Shown here: positions 57,129 to 64,000 of the stretch, piece after piece | Layout: each line of letters starts with the position of its first letter | Position numbering within the stretch: the stretch's first letter is position 1 | From: Sedimentisphaerales bacterium | Lineage (GTDB): Bacteria > Planctomycetota > Phycisphaerae > Sedimentisphaerales > Anaerobacaceae | Direction: 5' to 3' | NCBI GenBank assembly: GCA_016932095.1 | Contig: JAFGDN010000020.1 | Coordinates: 1-64,000, forward strand | DNA length: 64,000 nt | The notes under the pieces: generated by a model | Told to the model about the DNA's origin: nothing | Database searches by the model: none | What the model saw: the letters and a program-made list of their open reading frames with translations, nothing else | Made by a program: the position numbers and the translations under genes

Positions 57129-57539
57129 AAAACGATTACTAATATTCCTTCGTTATAGTTGTTAAATCCTGTTAGATACTAAAGTGCTGCTTATTTAGTA
57201 AATCCTCTCCTGTGAATACAAGGAACAAAGCTATACTGAAATAACAAGTTATCCACACGGCTTGGCATAAGAAGATTTCACATAAACGCTGCTCTGATAA
57301 TGGTTAACGCATCAGTCAACGATAAGTTATCACAATCGAACGCTCCTTTTGACTTCTAATACTACTTAGTTCACTTCAATAGAACTACTTATGGTTTACC
57401 TTACTTCCAGAATCAAACAAATAATAAGAAAAATAAGAGCAAAAAAACAGTTGTGAAACAGAGGGGATTTTAGTAACTTACCTGATTAAAAAGAAGGACT
57501 AAAAAAACAGAATAACAGCAATAGCAGAGGGATACTGTA
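57129..57539. other. Candidate replication origin (oriC) region
   Basis: A 411-base AT-rich gap without a gene directly before dnaN. It contains one perfect DnaA box, TTATCCACA at 57249-57257, a weaker TGTGAATAC (57211 area), and long A/T stretches before dnaN. It is not beside dnaA but beside dnaN-dciA-gyrB, a common oriC position. This is an inference; the box number is low. Confidence 0.55.
57249..57257 (+). promoter_or_regulatory. DnaA box
   Basis: Perfect consensus TTATCCACA in the dnaN upstream region. Confidence 0.65.
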
Positions 57540-58646
57540 ATGAAGGTTCAATTTAACAGAGAGGCATTAAGTCAGGCGCTTGCATTATTAACCACAATAG
57601 TTCCCGAAAGGACGCCTAAGCCGATTTTGCGATGTGTCAAGATAGACGCGGGCAAGGATAGCGTCCGGATATACGGGACGGACCTTGAGGTAGGTGTGAA
57701 CTGCTTAATTGCCGCGGCGGATGTGAAACAGGAGGGTCAGGTTGTTGTGCCGGCCGGGCGCCTGGCGGCAGTTGTGCGGGAAAGCGCTGACGAGACGTTG
57801 CTAATAGAGGCGTCTGAGGGCAAGTGTGAGGTTAAGGGCGCCGACAGCCACTTCTCGATTTACGGTCAGGAGGCCTCTCAATACCCCACAGTCCCGACCT
57901 TCGAGGACGGCGCTGATATCGAGCTATTACTAAACACGCTGCGAACAGGTATTCTACAGTGTTTATTCGCAACCGCAAAAGAGAGCACACGTTATGCGAT
58001 AAACGGCATACTGTGGGAAATGAAGGGAAAGAAGCTGACTCTCGTTGCGACAGACGGCAGACGGCTGGCACGGTGCAGAGTAAATCTGACTGCTAATCCC
58101 AGTGAAAAGGCGTCCGCAACAAAGATAATAGTGCCGGCCAAGACAATGTCACTGCTTGAGAAGCTGACCGGTAGCGAGAAAGACAAGGTTATGGTTCGGC
58201 TGGTTGACAACCAGATAATGTTCGCCTGCGGAGACGTTGTGATAAGCTCAAATCTGGTCGATGGCAATTTCCCGAAATACGAGGACATAATACCCTCCGA
58301 CTACCAGAAAAAGCTAACCCTGCCGACAGCCGTAGCGTTAAGCGCTGTAAAGAGGGCGGCGTTGCTGACAAGTGAGGAATCGAGGGGAATCAAGCTGGCA
58401 ATAAGCAAAAACAAGCTCGTATTCTCAGGCAGGGCGCCTGAAACGGGCGACGCGGAGGTGGACGTTGTTGTCGAATATGCCGGAGAGCCGATTGAAATCG
58501 GCTTTAATCCGCAGTTTCTCACCGATGCAATACGCGTTATCCAGGAGCCGCAGTTTGAACTGGAACTGGGTCAGCCGGACACCCCCGGAGTCATAAAGGC
58601 GGGGGCTAACTTTTTGTACGTGGTGATGCCGATAAATTTATCATAG
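57540..58646 (+). CDS. dnaN: DNA polymerase III beta sliding clamp
   Basis: 368 residues, three clamp domains. Landmarks: KVQFNREALSQALALL, TPKPILRCVKIDA, IYGTDLEVGV, KESTRYAINGILWEMKGKKL with VATDGRRLARCRV, and the end GVIKAGANFLYVVMPINL. The dimer encircles DNA and tethers polymerase. It is followed by dciA after 35 bases and, in the ancestral order, by gyrB. Confidence 0.97.
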   Translation: MKVQFNREALSQALALLTTIVPERTPKPILRCVKIDAGKDSVRIYGTDLEVGVNCLIAAADVKQEGQVVVPAGRLAAVVRESADETLLIEASEGKCEVKGADSHFSIYGQEASQYPTVPTFEDGADIELLLNTLRTGILQCLFATAKESTRYAINGILWEMKGKKLTLVATDGRRLARCRVNLTANPSEKASATKIIVPAKTMSLLEKLTGSEKDKVMVRLVDNQIMFACGDVVISSNLVDGNFPKYEDIIPSDYQKKLTLPTAVALSAVKRAALLTSEESRGIKLAISKNKLVFSGRAPETGDAEVDVVVEYAGEPIEIGFNPQFLTDAIRVIQEPQFELELGQPDTPGVIKAGANFLYVVMPINLS

Positions 58647-58681
58647 GAATTGCAGATTTCTCATAATAGCAGGGTAGTTGA

Positions 58682-59008
58682 ATGGATTCGGAGCAAACCA
58701 GGTATGGTTCCCAGCCGGCTTACTTAGGCGATGTTCTGGCTAAGTTGATTGAGCCGGGCCCGGCGGGGCTTGCCCGGCGATATGAGACGTGTGATAAGCT
58801 GCGGTTTCTGTGGTCGCAGCTTTTGCCGCCTGTAATGGCGGAGCATTGCCGGCTGGTTGACTTTTCGCAGGGCGTCCTTGTCGTTGAGGCCGATTCGCCC
58901 TCCTTTTTATATGAGTTGCGTATGAGCAGTAAGGAGATTGTGAAGCATCTTAAGCAGAGCTATCCCGCGGCGAAAATCAGGGAAATTAAGGTAATCCTAG
59001 CAAGATAG
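58682..59008 (+). CDS. dciA: DciA-like helicase-loading protein (DUF721)
   Basis: 108 residues. The DUF721 fold is visible in LRFLWSQLLPPVMAEHCRLVDF and GVLVVEADSPSFLYELR. DciA helps load the replicative helicase in most bacteria without DnaC. Start ATG 58682 is 35 bases after dnaN. Its TAG stop (59006-59008) lies within the direct repeat that flanks the inserted element. Confidence 0.85.
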   Translation: MDSEQTRYGSQPAYLGDVLAKLIEPGPAGLARRYETCDKLRFLWSQLLPPVMAEHCRLVDFSQGVLVVEADSPSFLYELRMSSKEIVKHLKQSYPAAKIREIKVILAR

Positions 59009-59016
59009 TTAAAAAC
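59006..59016 (+). repeat. Left flanking direct repeat of the inserted element
   Basis: TAGTTAAAAAC, identical to 63437-63447. The A that follows, at 59017, also follows the right copy at 63448. It contains the dciA stop codon. Confidence 0.8.
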
Positions 59017-59032
59017 ACTACTGTCCCATTAT
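59017..59032 (+). repeat. Left terminal inverted repeat
   Basis: ACTACTGTCCCATTAT. The reverse complement of the right end (63421-63436) is ACTACTGTCCCGTTAT: 15 of 16 match. Confidence 0.85.
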
Positions 59033-59200
59033 AAATCGAACAAGGACAAATAGTTCTGAAACTAATAAAGTTGCACTAGGGCTTTACACGATTTTGAATT
59101 CTTTCTTGACAAGGGCTGCCGATATTGTAATGTGGAGCTTTGTAAAGGGATACGTTTATAAACTCAGCATAGGTTTCGTACTATAGCTGTTGAGTGCTAA

Positions 59201-60595
59201 ATGACTCCGAATAATAAGAGGGCAAAGGACAAAAATAGCATAAACTCCCAAGCCAACAGAGTGGTAGGCAGGGGTCGATGTATAGCTTCATTTTTTATAG
59301 GAATGGTCTTTTCTTCTCTTGTTCTTCTGGTTACCTGGCAATTTTCTGGTAACAAATCCCCTGAGCCAAGCGTTCAGTTAAAGCCCCCATGTATCGATGT
59401 TGTTTTTTCATCTAAAATCCGTTCATTAAACCAGCTATTGGCGTTAACTCTCGAACAGCTTGAAAGCGTCGATATCGGCTTGATGAATTTGTTATGCGCC
59501 CAAGGCCTTGAAGACGCTGAAGATATTGATATCGATAAATATCTGGCAATCCTGGACGAATGGGCTGAGGCCGTAAAGAAAAGCACTGAAGAACGAATGG
59601 ACTTTTTCCGGCAACACTCAAAAGAATATGATAACTCTGAATCTGTTTTCAAGATGGTAAATTGCGTCTTTGCTCTCAAGCATATATATGGCGTTCATTA
59701 CAATCTTGAGAATATGAAAACTGTCGATTATTCCGACAGCACGCAGATTTTTATACACGGCCTGCTTGGTCCTAAACGTAACGGCAGTTGTGTTTCAATA
59801 CCGGTGCTATATGCAGCAATTGCACACAGATTAGGATACCCTGTCAGATTAGTACCAACAAGCCAGCACACTTTTCTTAGATGGGAGGACAACAGAGAGC
59901 GATTTAATATTGAAGCAAGCACTAAAGGATGTGCAACTCCGCCTGATGAGCATTATAAAGAATTTCCCAGGGTGCTGACTGATTTGGAATTGAAAACAGG
60001 GCCGTATTTGAAGTCAATGTCTGCCGCTGATGTTTTATGCTCCTTTCTTATTGCGAGGGGATATTCACTGATGGATACAGGGTGTAGAAATGAAGCCCAG
60101 ATAGCATTTGCCAACGCTTACCGTTATTCTCCCAATTATTCCAATAATCTTATCCCGTTAGCAGTTGCCGTTGACAAGGAAATGCAACGGCACTGGGAAT
60201 CTGACTGCAAAACGATGGGCACTAAAAAAATCAGATATACGAATTATAGCGGCTTTACTATCGACCCTTGTGAGGCGGACTGGATGTACCCACCATTACC
60301 GCCTGTAGAGGTAATGACTGACGCTGCGAAGAAAAATAACATAACCCAAGAGGAATTACTGCACGCTCAATCGCCAAGAACGGTGAAACTGCCAAGGCCA
60401 CATACAGACATCATATACACCTCGACGCCTCCTGCGCTGCACAAATATCTGAAAAATCCTTACCAACAGCAGCAGATGAATACCGCCGTCCCACAACAAA
60501 ACCAGCAAATATCACCACCTGTTACAGGTTTTTCTCAGCAAATGACAAATTATACGAATCCCAGTCAGAATGATACGGAAAGGAACAAACAATGA
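59201..60595 (+). CDS. SirB1/transglutaminase-like membrane protein
   Basis: 464 residues. A membrane segment (about 27-48) follows a basic N-terminus. A helical domain (about 65-170) precedes a transglutaminase/SirB1-like core with GSCVSIPVLYAAIAHRLGYPVRLV (Cys about 200), SQHTFLRW (His) and FNIEAS. The C-terminal 100 residues are Gln/Pro/Asn-rich. The stop overlaps the next start (ATGA), coupling it to the mini-Rhs gene. A weak promoter candidate, TTGACA at 59106 with TAATGT 16 bases on, lies upstream. A role in processing or exporting the toxin is a possibility only. Confidence 0.75.
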   Translation: MTPNNKRAKDKNSINSQANRVVGRGRCIASFFIGMVFSSLVLLVTWQFSGNKSPEPSVQLKPPCIDVVFSSKIRSLNQLLALTLEQLESVDIGLMNLLCAQGLEDAEDIDIDKYLAILDEWAEAVKKSTEERMDFFRQHSKEYDNSESVFKMVNCVFALKHIYGVHYNLENMKTVDYSDSTQIFIHGLLGPKRNGSCVSIPVLYAAIAHRLGYPVRLVPTSQHTFLRWEDNRERFNIEASTKGCATPPDEHYKEFPRVLTDLELKTGPYLKSMSAADVLCSFLIARGYSLMDTGCRNEAQIAFANAYRYSPNYSNNLIPLAVAVDKEMQRHWESDCKTMGTKKIRYTNYSGFTIDPCEADWMYPPLPPVEVMTDAAKKNNITQEELLHAQSPRTVKLPRPHTDIIYTSTPPALHKYLKNPYQQQQMNTAVPQQNQQISPPVTGFSQQMTNYTNPSQNDTERNKQ

Positions 60596-61413
60596 AAAGG
60601 TTTAATCGAACAATCATCGTTCTTGCAACGGCTGTAATTTTTCTGACTTCTATCAATGCTTCTTATGCTCTTTACAATCCGAGCACGGGCCGGTTTGACC
60701 GGATGGACCCGTTTACCGGCAAGAAAGAAGAGCCGCAGAGTTTACACAAATATACATATTGTCAGAATAATCCTGTCAACAGGGTCGACCCGTCCGGTAA
60801 TTACAGCACAACCGAGACCTTGACGGTAACTACCATAACGGCACAAGAAATAGGTATATCCTTGTGGGCAAGCTGGATGGTATATAATGCTGCAAGAGAT
60901 ATTGACGCCACTATTGCCCGCAGGGTGGTACAGCAGGAAATAGATTTATTTCTGCAAACTAATCCGCAGCCATTTACGCAATATCAGTTTGAGCAGCTTG
61001 AAAACAGAATCAGGGCAAGAACTCGCAGCAGGCAAACAGAACTATTGTACCTTCATTACAGCTACGAGGATCAGAGAAACTCCTTACTGCAAGGATTATA
61101 CCCTGGTTCTTATGGCACAAGACAAGTTTATCCTACTGGTTGGACTGCCAAATGGTTCCTCGCTCTTCCCGGAAGCTTCCATAATGGCAATCCACCGAAT
61201 TCGGTTTATTTTGTTTATCCTCGAACAGGTTTTTCCCCTTATGGACCTACCGGGGTAAAAGGTGATTGGGATGCAGCAACACCCCGAAGATGGATGGGAG
61301 GAGGTGGCAAGCAGTTTCAATTCATATCAGGTTCTGGAGGTATAGGTACCGTATCAGGGCCTCTTCGGATTCCCATTGGTGAATATAAAGATTGGACAAA
61401 TTTCGCGAGGTGA
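60592..61413 (+). CDS. Secreted mini-Rhs protein with variable C-terminal (candidate toxin) domain
   Basis: 273 residues. Signal peptide (1-26, ending SYA). The Rhs-associated core end follows at once (YNPSTGRFDRMDPFTGKKEE, LHKYTYCQNNPVNRVDPSGN, about 27-70). The long Rhs repeat shell of normal Rhs proteins is absent. The rest (71-273) is unrelated to known domains I recognise: helices (about 85-160), then RRWMGGGGKQFQF and the tail TVSGPLRIPIGEYKDW. Rhs proteins carry variable toxin domains after the core, which makes the tail a toxin candidate. A candidate immunity gene starts three bases after the stop. Confidence 0.75.
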   Translation: MKRFNRTIIVLATAVIFLTSINASYALYNPSTGRFDRMDPFTGKKEEPQSLHKYTYCQNNPVNRVDPSGNYSTTETLTVTTITAQEIGISLWASWMVYNAARDIDATIARRVVQQEIDLFLQTNPQPFTQYQFEQLENRIRARTRSRQTELLYLHYSYEDQRNSLLQGLYPGSYGTRQVYPTGWTAKWFLALPGSFHNGNPPNSVYFVYPRTGFSPYGPTGVKGDWDAATPRRWMGGGGKQFQFISGSGGIGTVSGPLRIPIGEYKDWTNFAR

Positions 61414-61416
61414 TAC

Positions 61417-61863
61417 GTGCCTAATGGAAGTTCTAATTGGTTGGAACAAGAGCATCCTGTATTGGAGGCTTTTTTTGAAAAGATTTCATCTGCAATATAT
61501 AGTTTTTCACAAAAGCACAATTTATTGATAGATAAATATTATCATCAATTACCTAATTGGAGCTTACGTTTTAAGCATCCTCAGGGAGGAGTTGGAAACA
61601 TAACTATTCAAAAGAGCGGCGATTGTCTATGGATAGGTGTTTCGTGGTGGATAGATGATTACGATTTGAATACCCGACATACTAAAGCCGCAGAAATTGG
61701 AGAATGTGATTTGGATGTAAATCTTCTATATAAAAAGCTAAAGGAATGCTTGGAAACCATACTATCGTGGAAAAAAGAAGAATTAGAGGCATGCAAATGC
61801 CCTGATTTAAGAAAGAAAATTGGCGAAGTGGCAGAATGCGAATATCCTGTTTTAAAACCTTGA
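61417..61863 (+). CDS. Candidate immunity protein, copy 1
   Basis: 148 residues, starting GTG 61417 (MPNGSSNWLEQEHP). No signal peptide. Acidic, Trp/His-rich, with AFFEKISSAIYSFSQKHNLLIDKYYHQLPNW and FRFKHPQGG-like part (LRFKHPQGGVGNITIQKSGD). It is paralogous to 62894-63358: IDKYxHxLPxW, RFxHPxGG and SWW. The position directly after the toxin candidate and the duplication fit an immunity family. Family unknown to me. Confidence 0.7.
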   Translation: MPNGSSNWLEQEHPVLEAFFEKISSAIYSFSQKHNLLIDKYYHQLPNWSLRFKHPQGGVGNITIQKSGDCLWIGVSWWIDDYDLNTRHTKAAEIGECDLDVNLLYKKLKECLETILSWKKEELEACKCPDLRKKIGEVAECEYPVLKP

Positions 61864-61890
61864 CTTATTTTTAAGGTAGCTTTACGCCTA

Positions 61891-62298
61891 ATGAAAGAGC
61901 CAAATAAAAAAGAAGGATTAGATGAAACTTGCGAAAGTTTTGTCGGCCACCTCTTAATGGTACACCCTATATATGGATGGGGATGGGAAGGAAACGAAGA
62001 GACCCCAAACCCTCCTTTACCATTCAAGATGCGTTTGGAGCGGCTCTGGTGGCATGATGGAATTAGGAGAGGTGGTATAGGTGTAATTGAAGATGCTGGG
62101 CACAAGTATAGTGGTTTTAAGGTTATTTTTGATTTACGACATTATGGCGAATTCAATTTTACAACAAAAACTGGACACTATAACATAGAAATTGCCGAAT
62201 CTTGTGTAGTCGAGAATGATAAATGGCCTTTGCCTGTAGTCAAAAAAGGCAATTGTGGCGGTTATGCCGAGATTAAAGCTTACGAACAGAAAAACTGA
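61891..62298 (+). CDS. Hypothetical protein in the toxin locus
   Basis: 135 residues, not recognised. MKEPNKKEGLDETCESFVGHLL with Trp-rich YGWGWEGNEETPNPP and RLWWHDGIRRGGIG, then beta-type FKVIFDLRHYGEFNF. It starts 27 bases after immunity copy 1. It could be a second immunity or a separate toxin part; no evidence decides. Confidence 0.6.
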   Translation: MKEPNKKEGLDETCESFVGHLLMVHPIYGWGWEGNEETPNPPLPFKMRLERLWWHDGIRRGGIGVIEDAGHKYSGFKVIFDLRHYGEFNFTTKTGHYNIEIAESCVVENDKWPLPVVKKGNCGGYAEIKAYEQKN

Positions 62299-62341
62299 TA
62301 CCGTAGCGTTTTTTCCTTTTATGTGCCATTTTTATACACAT

Positions 62342-62404
62342 GTTGCCAGCCCTATGATTATTCCAATAGGAGCGTATGGTGATCAGGTTGGTTTTGGAGA
62401 ATAA
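62342..62404 (+). pseudogene. Toxin-tail remnant 1
   Basis: The frame VASPMIIPIGAYGDQVGFGE ends at TAA 62402-62404. It resembles the tail of the mini-Rhs protein (SGPLRIPIGEYKDW) in length and in the IPIGxYxxx pattern. No start or upstream domain remains. Confidence 0.5.
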
Positions 62405-62542
62405 ATTTAATGGCTGATGATAGTGTTTATTGGCATGAAAAGAAATTATCTGTTCTTAGATAGTTTTCAAACAGAGGCCGCTTATAAATGCCTGAGAAAA
62501 AGATTATAAATCTAATACGTTTGAGACAAAAATGACTCCAAT

Positions 62543-62845
62543 ATGAAACCTGTGCCAACACTAAATGAATGGAAGTATATGTCTGAATCCGAGCGTAACG
62601 GAATGCTTAACAGTTGGAATCCCAATAGTGATGATGGTCGGCCATTACTCAATCAAATTGCTGAGGAATTTAGTTGTGAGTACGGCCATATTCACGGCCT
62701 TACAATTCATGGTATTGGAAATTGTCACGGGAGCACAGCCCTAGGGGGCACAAGATGTTCTATGCAGATGGATGAATGGTGGATGGCGACAATACAAATT
62801 TGGTTACGAATCTGGATGATATGGAACCGTCTCAGGGCCGATTAG
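62543..62845 (+). CDS. Hypothetical protein, probably frame-disrupted at its 3' end
   Basis: 100 residues starting MKPVPTLNEWKYMSESERNG. The first 70 residues (WNPNSDDGRPLLNQIAEEF, HGLTIHGIGNCHGS) look like a protein, while the last 30 (MATIQIWLRIWMIWNRL) overlie remnant 2 in another frame and are probably not natural. Thus the original gene may have been longer and joined to the remnant. Family unknown. Confidence 0.45.
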   Translation: MKPVPTLNEWKYMSESERNGMLNSWNPNSDDGRPLLNQIAEEFSCEYGHIHGLTIHGIGNCHGSTALGGTRCSMQMDEWWMATIQIWLRIWMIWNRLRAD

Positions 62846-62876
62846 AATAAGTATTGGAAATTACGGCAATTGGTAA
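62740..62876 (+). pseudogene. Toxin-tail remnant 2 with in-frame TGA
   Basis: A frame reads RWMNGGWRQYKFGYESG, TGA (62817-62819), then YGTVSGPIRISIGNYGNW and TAA (62874-62876). The intact toxin has RWMGGGGKQFQFISGSGG and GTVSGPLRIPIGEYKDW at the same place. The TGA replaces a Gly codon, a single-base change if the ancestor had GGA. Thus this is a decayed paralog of the toxin C-terminus. Confidence 0.7.
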
Positions 62877-62893
62877 TCGTTTAAAGGTGTTTT

Positions 62894-63358
62894 ATGCCCA
62901 ATGGTGATGCTGAACAATTCGAAAAAGAACTTCCTGAGATAGAAGCCTTTTTTCAGAAATTTTCTGATTCATTAGTCATTTTTGCAAAAAAACATAAATT
63001 AGTAATTGATAAATATTTCCATCACTTGCCTGACTGGACATTTCGATTTCGTCATCCTAAGGGTGGACAGGGATGTATCGTAGTGCGCAAGGAGGATTGT
63101 CATAACGTATTCGTTTCAAGTTCATGGTGGAAAGATAATTATGAATCTAACAGAAGAGATTTCATGGATGCCGATAGCAGGATTTGCGCAGTGGACCATG
63201 TAGTTAAAATACTAGAGAAAATACTTCGAGAAATTCTATCATGGGATATATCAGATTTGAAAAAAGGAACAGCAAATCCTTGCTTTGTATGGAAAAACGA
63301 GATGACAAGAGAGGAATTCGAAAAAGAAGACGACCATTATCCTATCGCTAAACTTTAA
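62894..63358 (+). CDS. Candidate immunity protein, copy 2
   Basis: 154 residues, ATG 62894 (MPNGDAEQFEKELP). It is paralogous to 61417-61863: AFFQKFSDSLVIFAKKHKL, VIDKYFHHLPDWTFRFRHPKGG, SSWWKDNY. It follows the second toxin remnant, so it is an orphan immunity gene left after its toxin decayed. An orphan copy could still protect from other cells. Confidence 0.7.
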   Translation: MPNGDAEQFEKELPEIEAFFQKFSDSLVIFAKKHKLVIDKYFHHLPDWTFRFRHPKGGQGCIVVRKEDCHNVFVSSSWWKDNYESNRRDFMDADSRICAVDHVVKILEKILREILSWDISDLKKGTANPCFVWKNEMTREEFEKEDDHYPIAKL

Positions 63359-63420
63359 AATGTTCGTTTTGCATGCATCGGTCAATTATTTACATGTAGA
63401 TACGTCAATTTCTTAAAACG

Positions 63421-63436
63421 ATAACGGGACAGTAGT
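63421..63436 (+). repeat. Right terminal inverted repeat
   Basis: ATAACGGGACAGTAGT, inverse of 59017-59032 with one mismatch. Confidence 0.85.
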
Positions 63437-63447
63437 TAGTTAAAAAC
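63437..63447 (+). repeat. Right flanking direct repeat
   Basis: TAGTTAAAAAC, identical to 59006-59016. Confidence 0.8.
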
Positions 63448-63449
63448 AT

Positions 63450-63478
63450 AGAACACAGAACAAAGAACTCAGAACAAT
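63450..63478 (+). repeat. AGAACNN heptamer repeats before gyrB
   Basis: AGAACAC AGAACAA, then AGAACTC AGAACAA: four heptamers in direct order just before the gyrB ATG. Similar in phase and sequence to those at 47294-47326. No ribosome site is visible. Confidence 0.6.
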
Positions 63479-63481
63479 AAA

Positions 63482-64000
63482 ATGCAAGACCATAAATACG
63501 ACGCAAGTAAAATCAAGATTTTAGGCGGGCTTGAAGCCGTCCGCAAGCGTCCCGATATGTATATCGGCGACAGGGGCGTCGGGGGGCTTCATCATCTCGT
63601 TCACGAAGTGCTCGATAATTCAATAGACGAGTCGCTGGCCGGCTATTGCGATAAGATTACCGTCCAGATAAACGCCGACGGGAGCTGCACCGTCGAAGAC
63701 AACGGCCGGGGGATTCCAATCGAGGAGCACAAGGAGGCCAGGAAAAGCGCGCTGGAAGTCGTTCTTTGCACTTTGCACGCCGGGGGCAAGTTCGACCGAG
63801 ACAGCTACAAGGTGGCAGGCGGGCTTCACGGCGTAGGCGTAAGCGTCGTCAACGCGCTGAGCGAATGGCTCGAGGCGGACGTCTTCAGAGAAGGCCGGCA
63901 TTATCATTTCGAGTGCCGGCGGGGAATCGCCAAAGGCAGCGTCCGGGACGTTGGACCGACTGCAAAGCAGGGCACGGCCGTCTCGTTTATGCCCGACGAG
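63482..64000 (+). CDS. gyrB: DNA gyrase subunit B (3' partial)
   Basis: 173 residues are visible; the gene runs off the window. Start ATG 63482 ([20 protein letters not shown]). Landmarks of the GHKL ATPase are [41 protein letters not shown] and [15 protein letters not shown]. It forms DNA gyrase with GyrA and introduces negative supercoils. Its ancestral neighbour was dciA. Confidence 0.96.
   Translation, partial: MQDHKYDASKIKILGGLEAVRKRPDMYIGDRGVGGLHHLVHEVLDNSIDESLAGYCDKITVQINADGSCTVEDNGRGIPIEEHKEARKSALEVVLCTLHAGGKFDRDSYKVAGGLHGVGVSVVNALSEWLEADVFREGRHYHFECRRGIAKGSVRDVGPTAKQGTAVSFMPDE

Larger units (their letters stand above)
59017..63436. mobile_element. Inserted 4.4-kb unit with terminal inverted repeats, no transposase
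   Basis: Bounded by 16-bp inverted repeats and flanked by 11-bp direct repeats. Removing it would leave dciA separated from gyrB by about 65 bases, the expected ancestral order. The contents are a SirB1-like gene, a mini-Rhs gene, candidate immunity genes and two toxin-tail remnants. They look more AT-rich than the surrounding genes. No transposase, integrase or recombinase is present, so movement would need a protein in trans, or the element is a decayed remnant. Confidence 0.75.

Overview
The window looks like a chromosomal segment of a Gram-negative, Planctomycetota-like bacterium, possibly Phycisphaerae-like. This placement is inferred from an lpxB gene, several very large secreted proteins with PKD, beta-helix and thrombospondin-3 repeats, a pseudopilin-like H-x10-DG tail, and the gene order; I could not test it with a tree. 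Protein genes fill both strands. I saw no rRNA, tRNA or CRISPR array.

Layout. 1-5 kb: iron/manganese (VIT) transporter end, a membrane protein, pnuC, ftsY, and dnaA with a clear promoter. 5-12 kb: a secreted three-gene group (TPR protein, 1277-residue beta-helix/TSP3 protein, small exported protein). 12-17 kb: SAP-domain protein, coiled-coil membrane protein, thiS-thiG-thiH, and a remnant of a second thiH. 17.5-26.6 kb (minus strand): CusA/CusB/TolC-type metal efflux genes with a YHS lipoprotein and a YHS-glucan phosphorylase fusion. 26.7-30 kb: a broken DUF488 gene, two SpoIIAA-like paralogs, a methyltransferase. 30-43.5 kb: a 1980-residue secreted PKD protein, membrane proteins, lpxB, and a secreted subtilase. 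43.6-51.8 kb: repeats, a HepT/MntA pair, enolase, a divIC-like gene, a P-type proton ATPase, and three small membrane proteins. 51.8-57 kb: a c-type-haem-like histidine kinase, aspS, and a WYL regulator. 57.1-64 kb: candidate oriC, dnaN, dciA, and gyrB.

The most striking region lies between dciA and gyrB. A 4.4 kb stretch is bounded by 16-bp inverted repeats (15/16 match) and flanked by an 11-bp direct repeat that includes the dciA stop codon. It has the structure of an inserted mobile unit but carries no visible transposase. Its cargo is a SirB1/transglutaminase-like membrane protein translationally coupled to a secreted mini-Rhs protein with a variable C-terminal (candidate toxin) domain. 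After that come a candidate immunity gene, an unknown gene, two decayed copies of the toxin tail, and a second paralog of the immunity gene. This is the arrangement of an orphan toxin/immunity array, in an unusually small and bounded form.

Other points of interest: a noncoding repeat shared by the regions downstream of dnaA and of the subtilase gene; several promoters of the form TTGAC(A/C/T)-N17/18-TA(T/C)ACT; heptamer repeats directly before two start codons; and three gene remnants detectable only by comparing translated frames.
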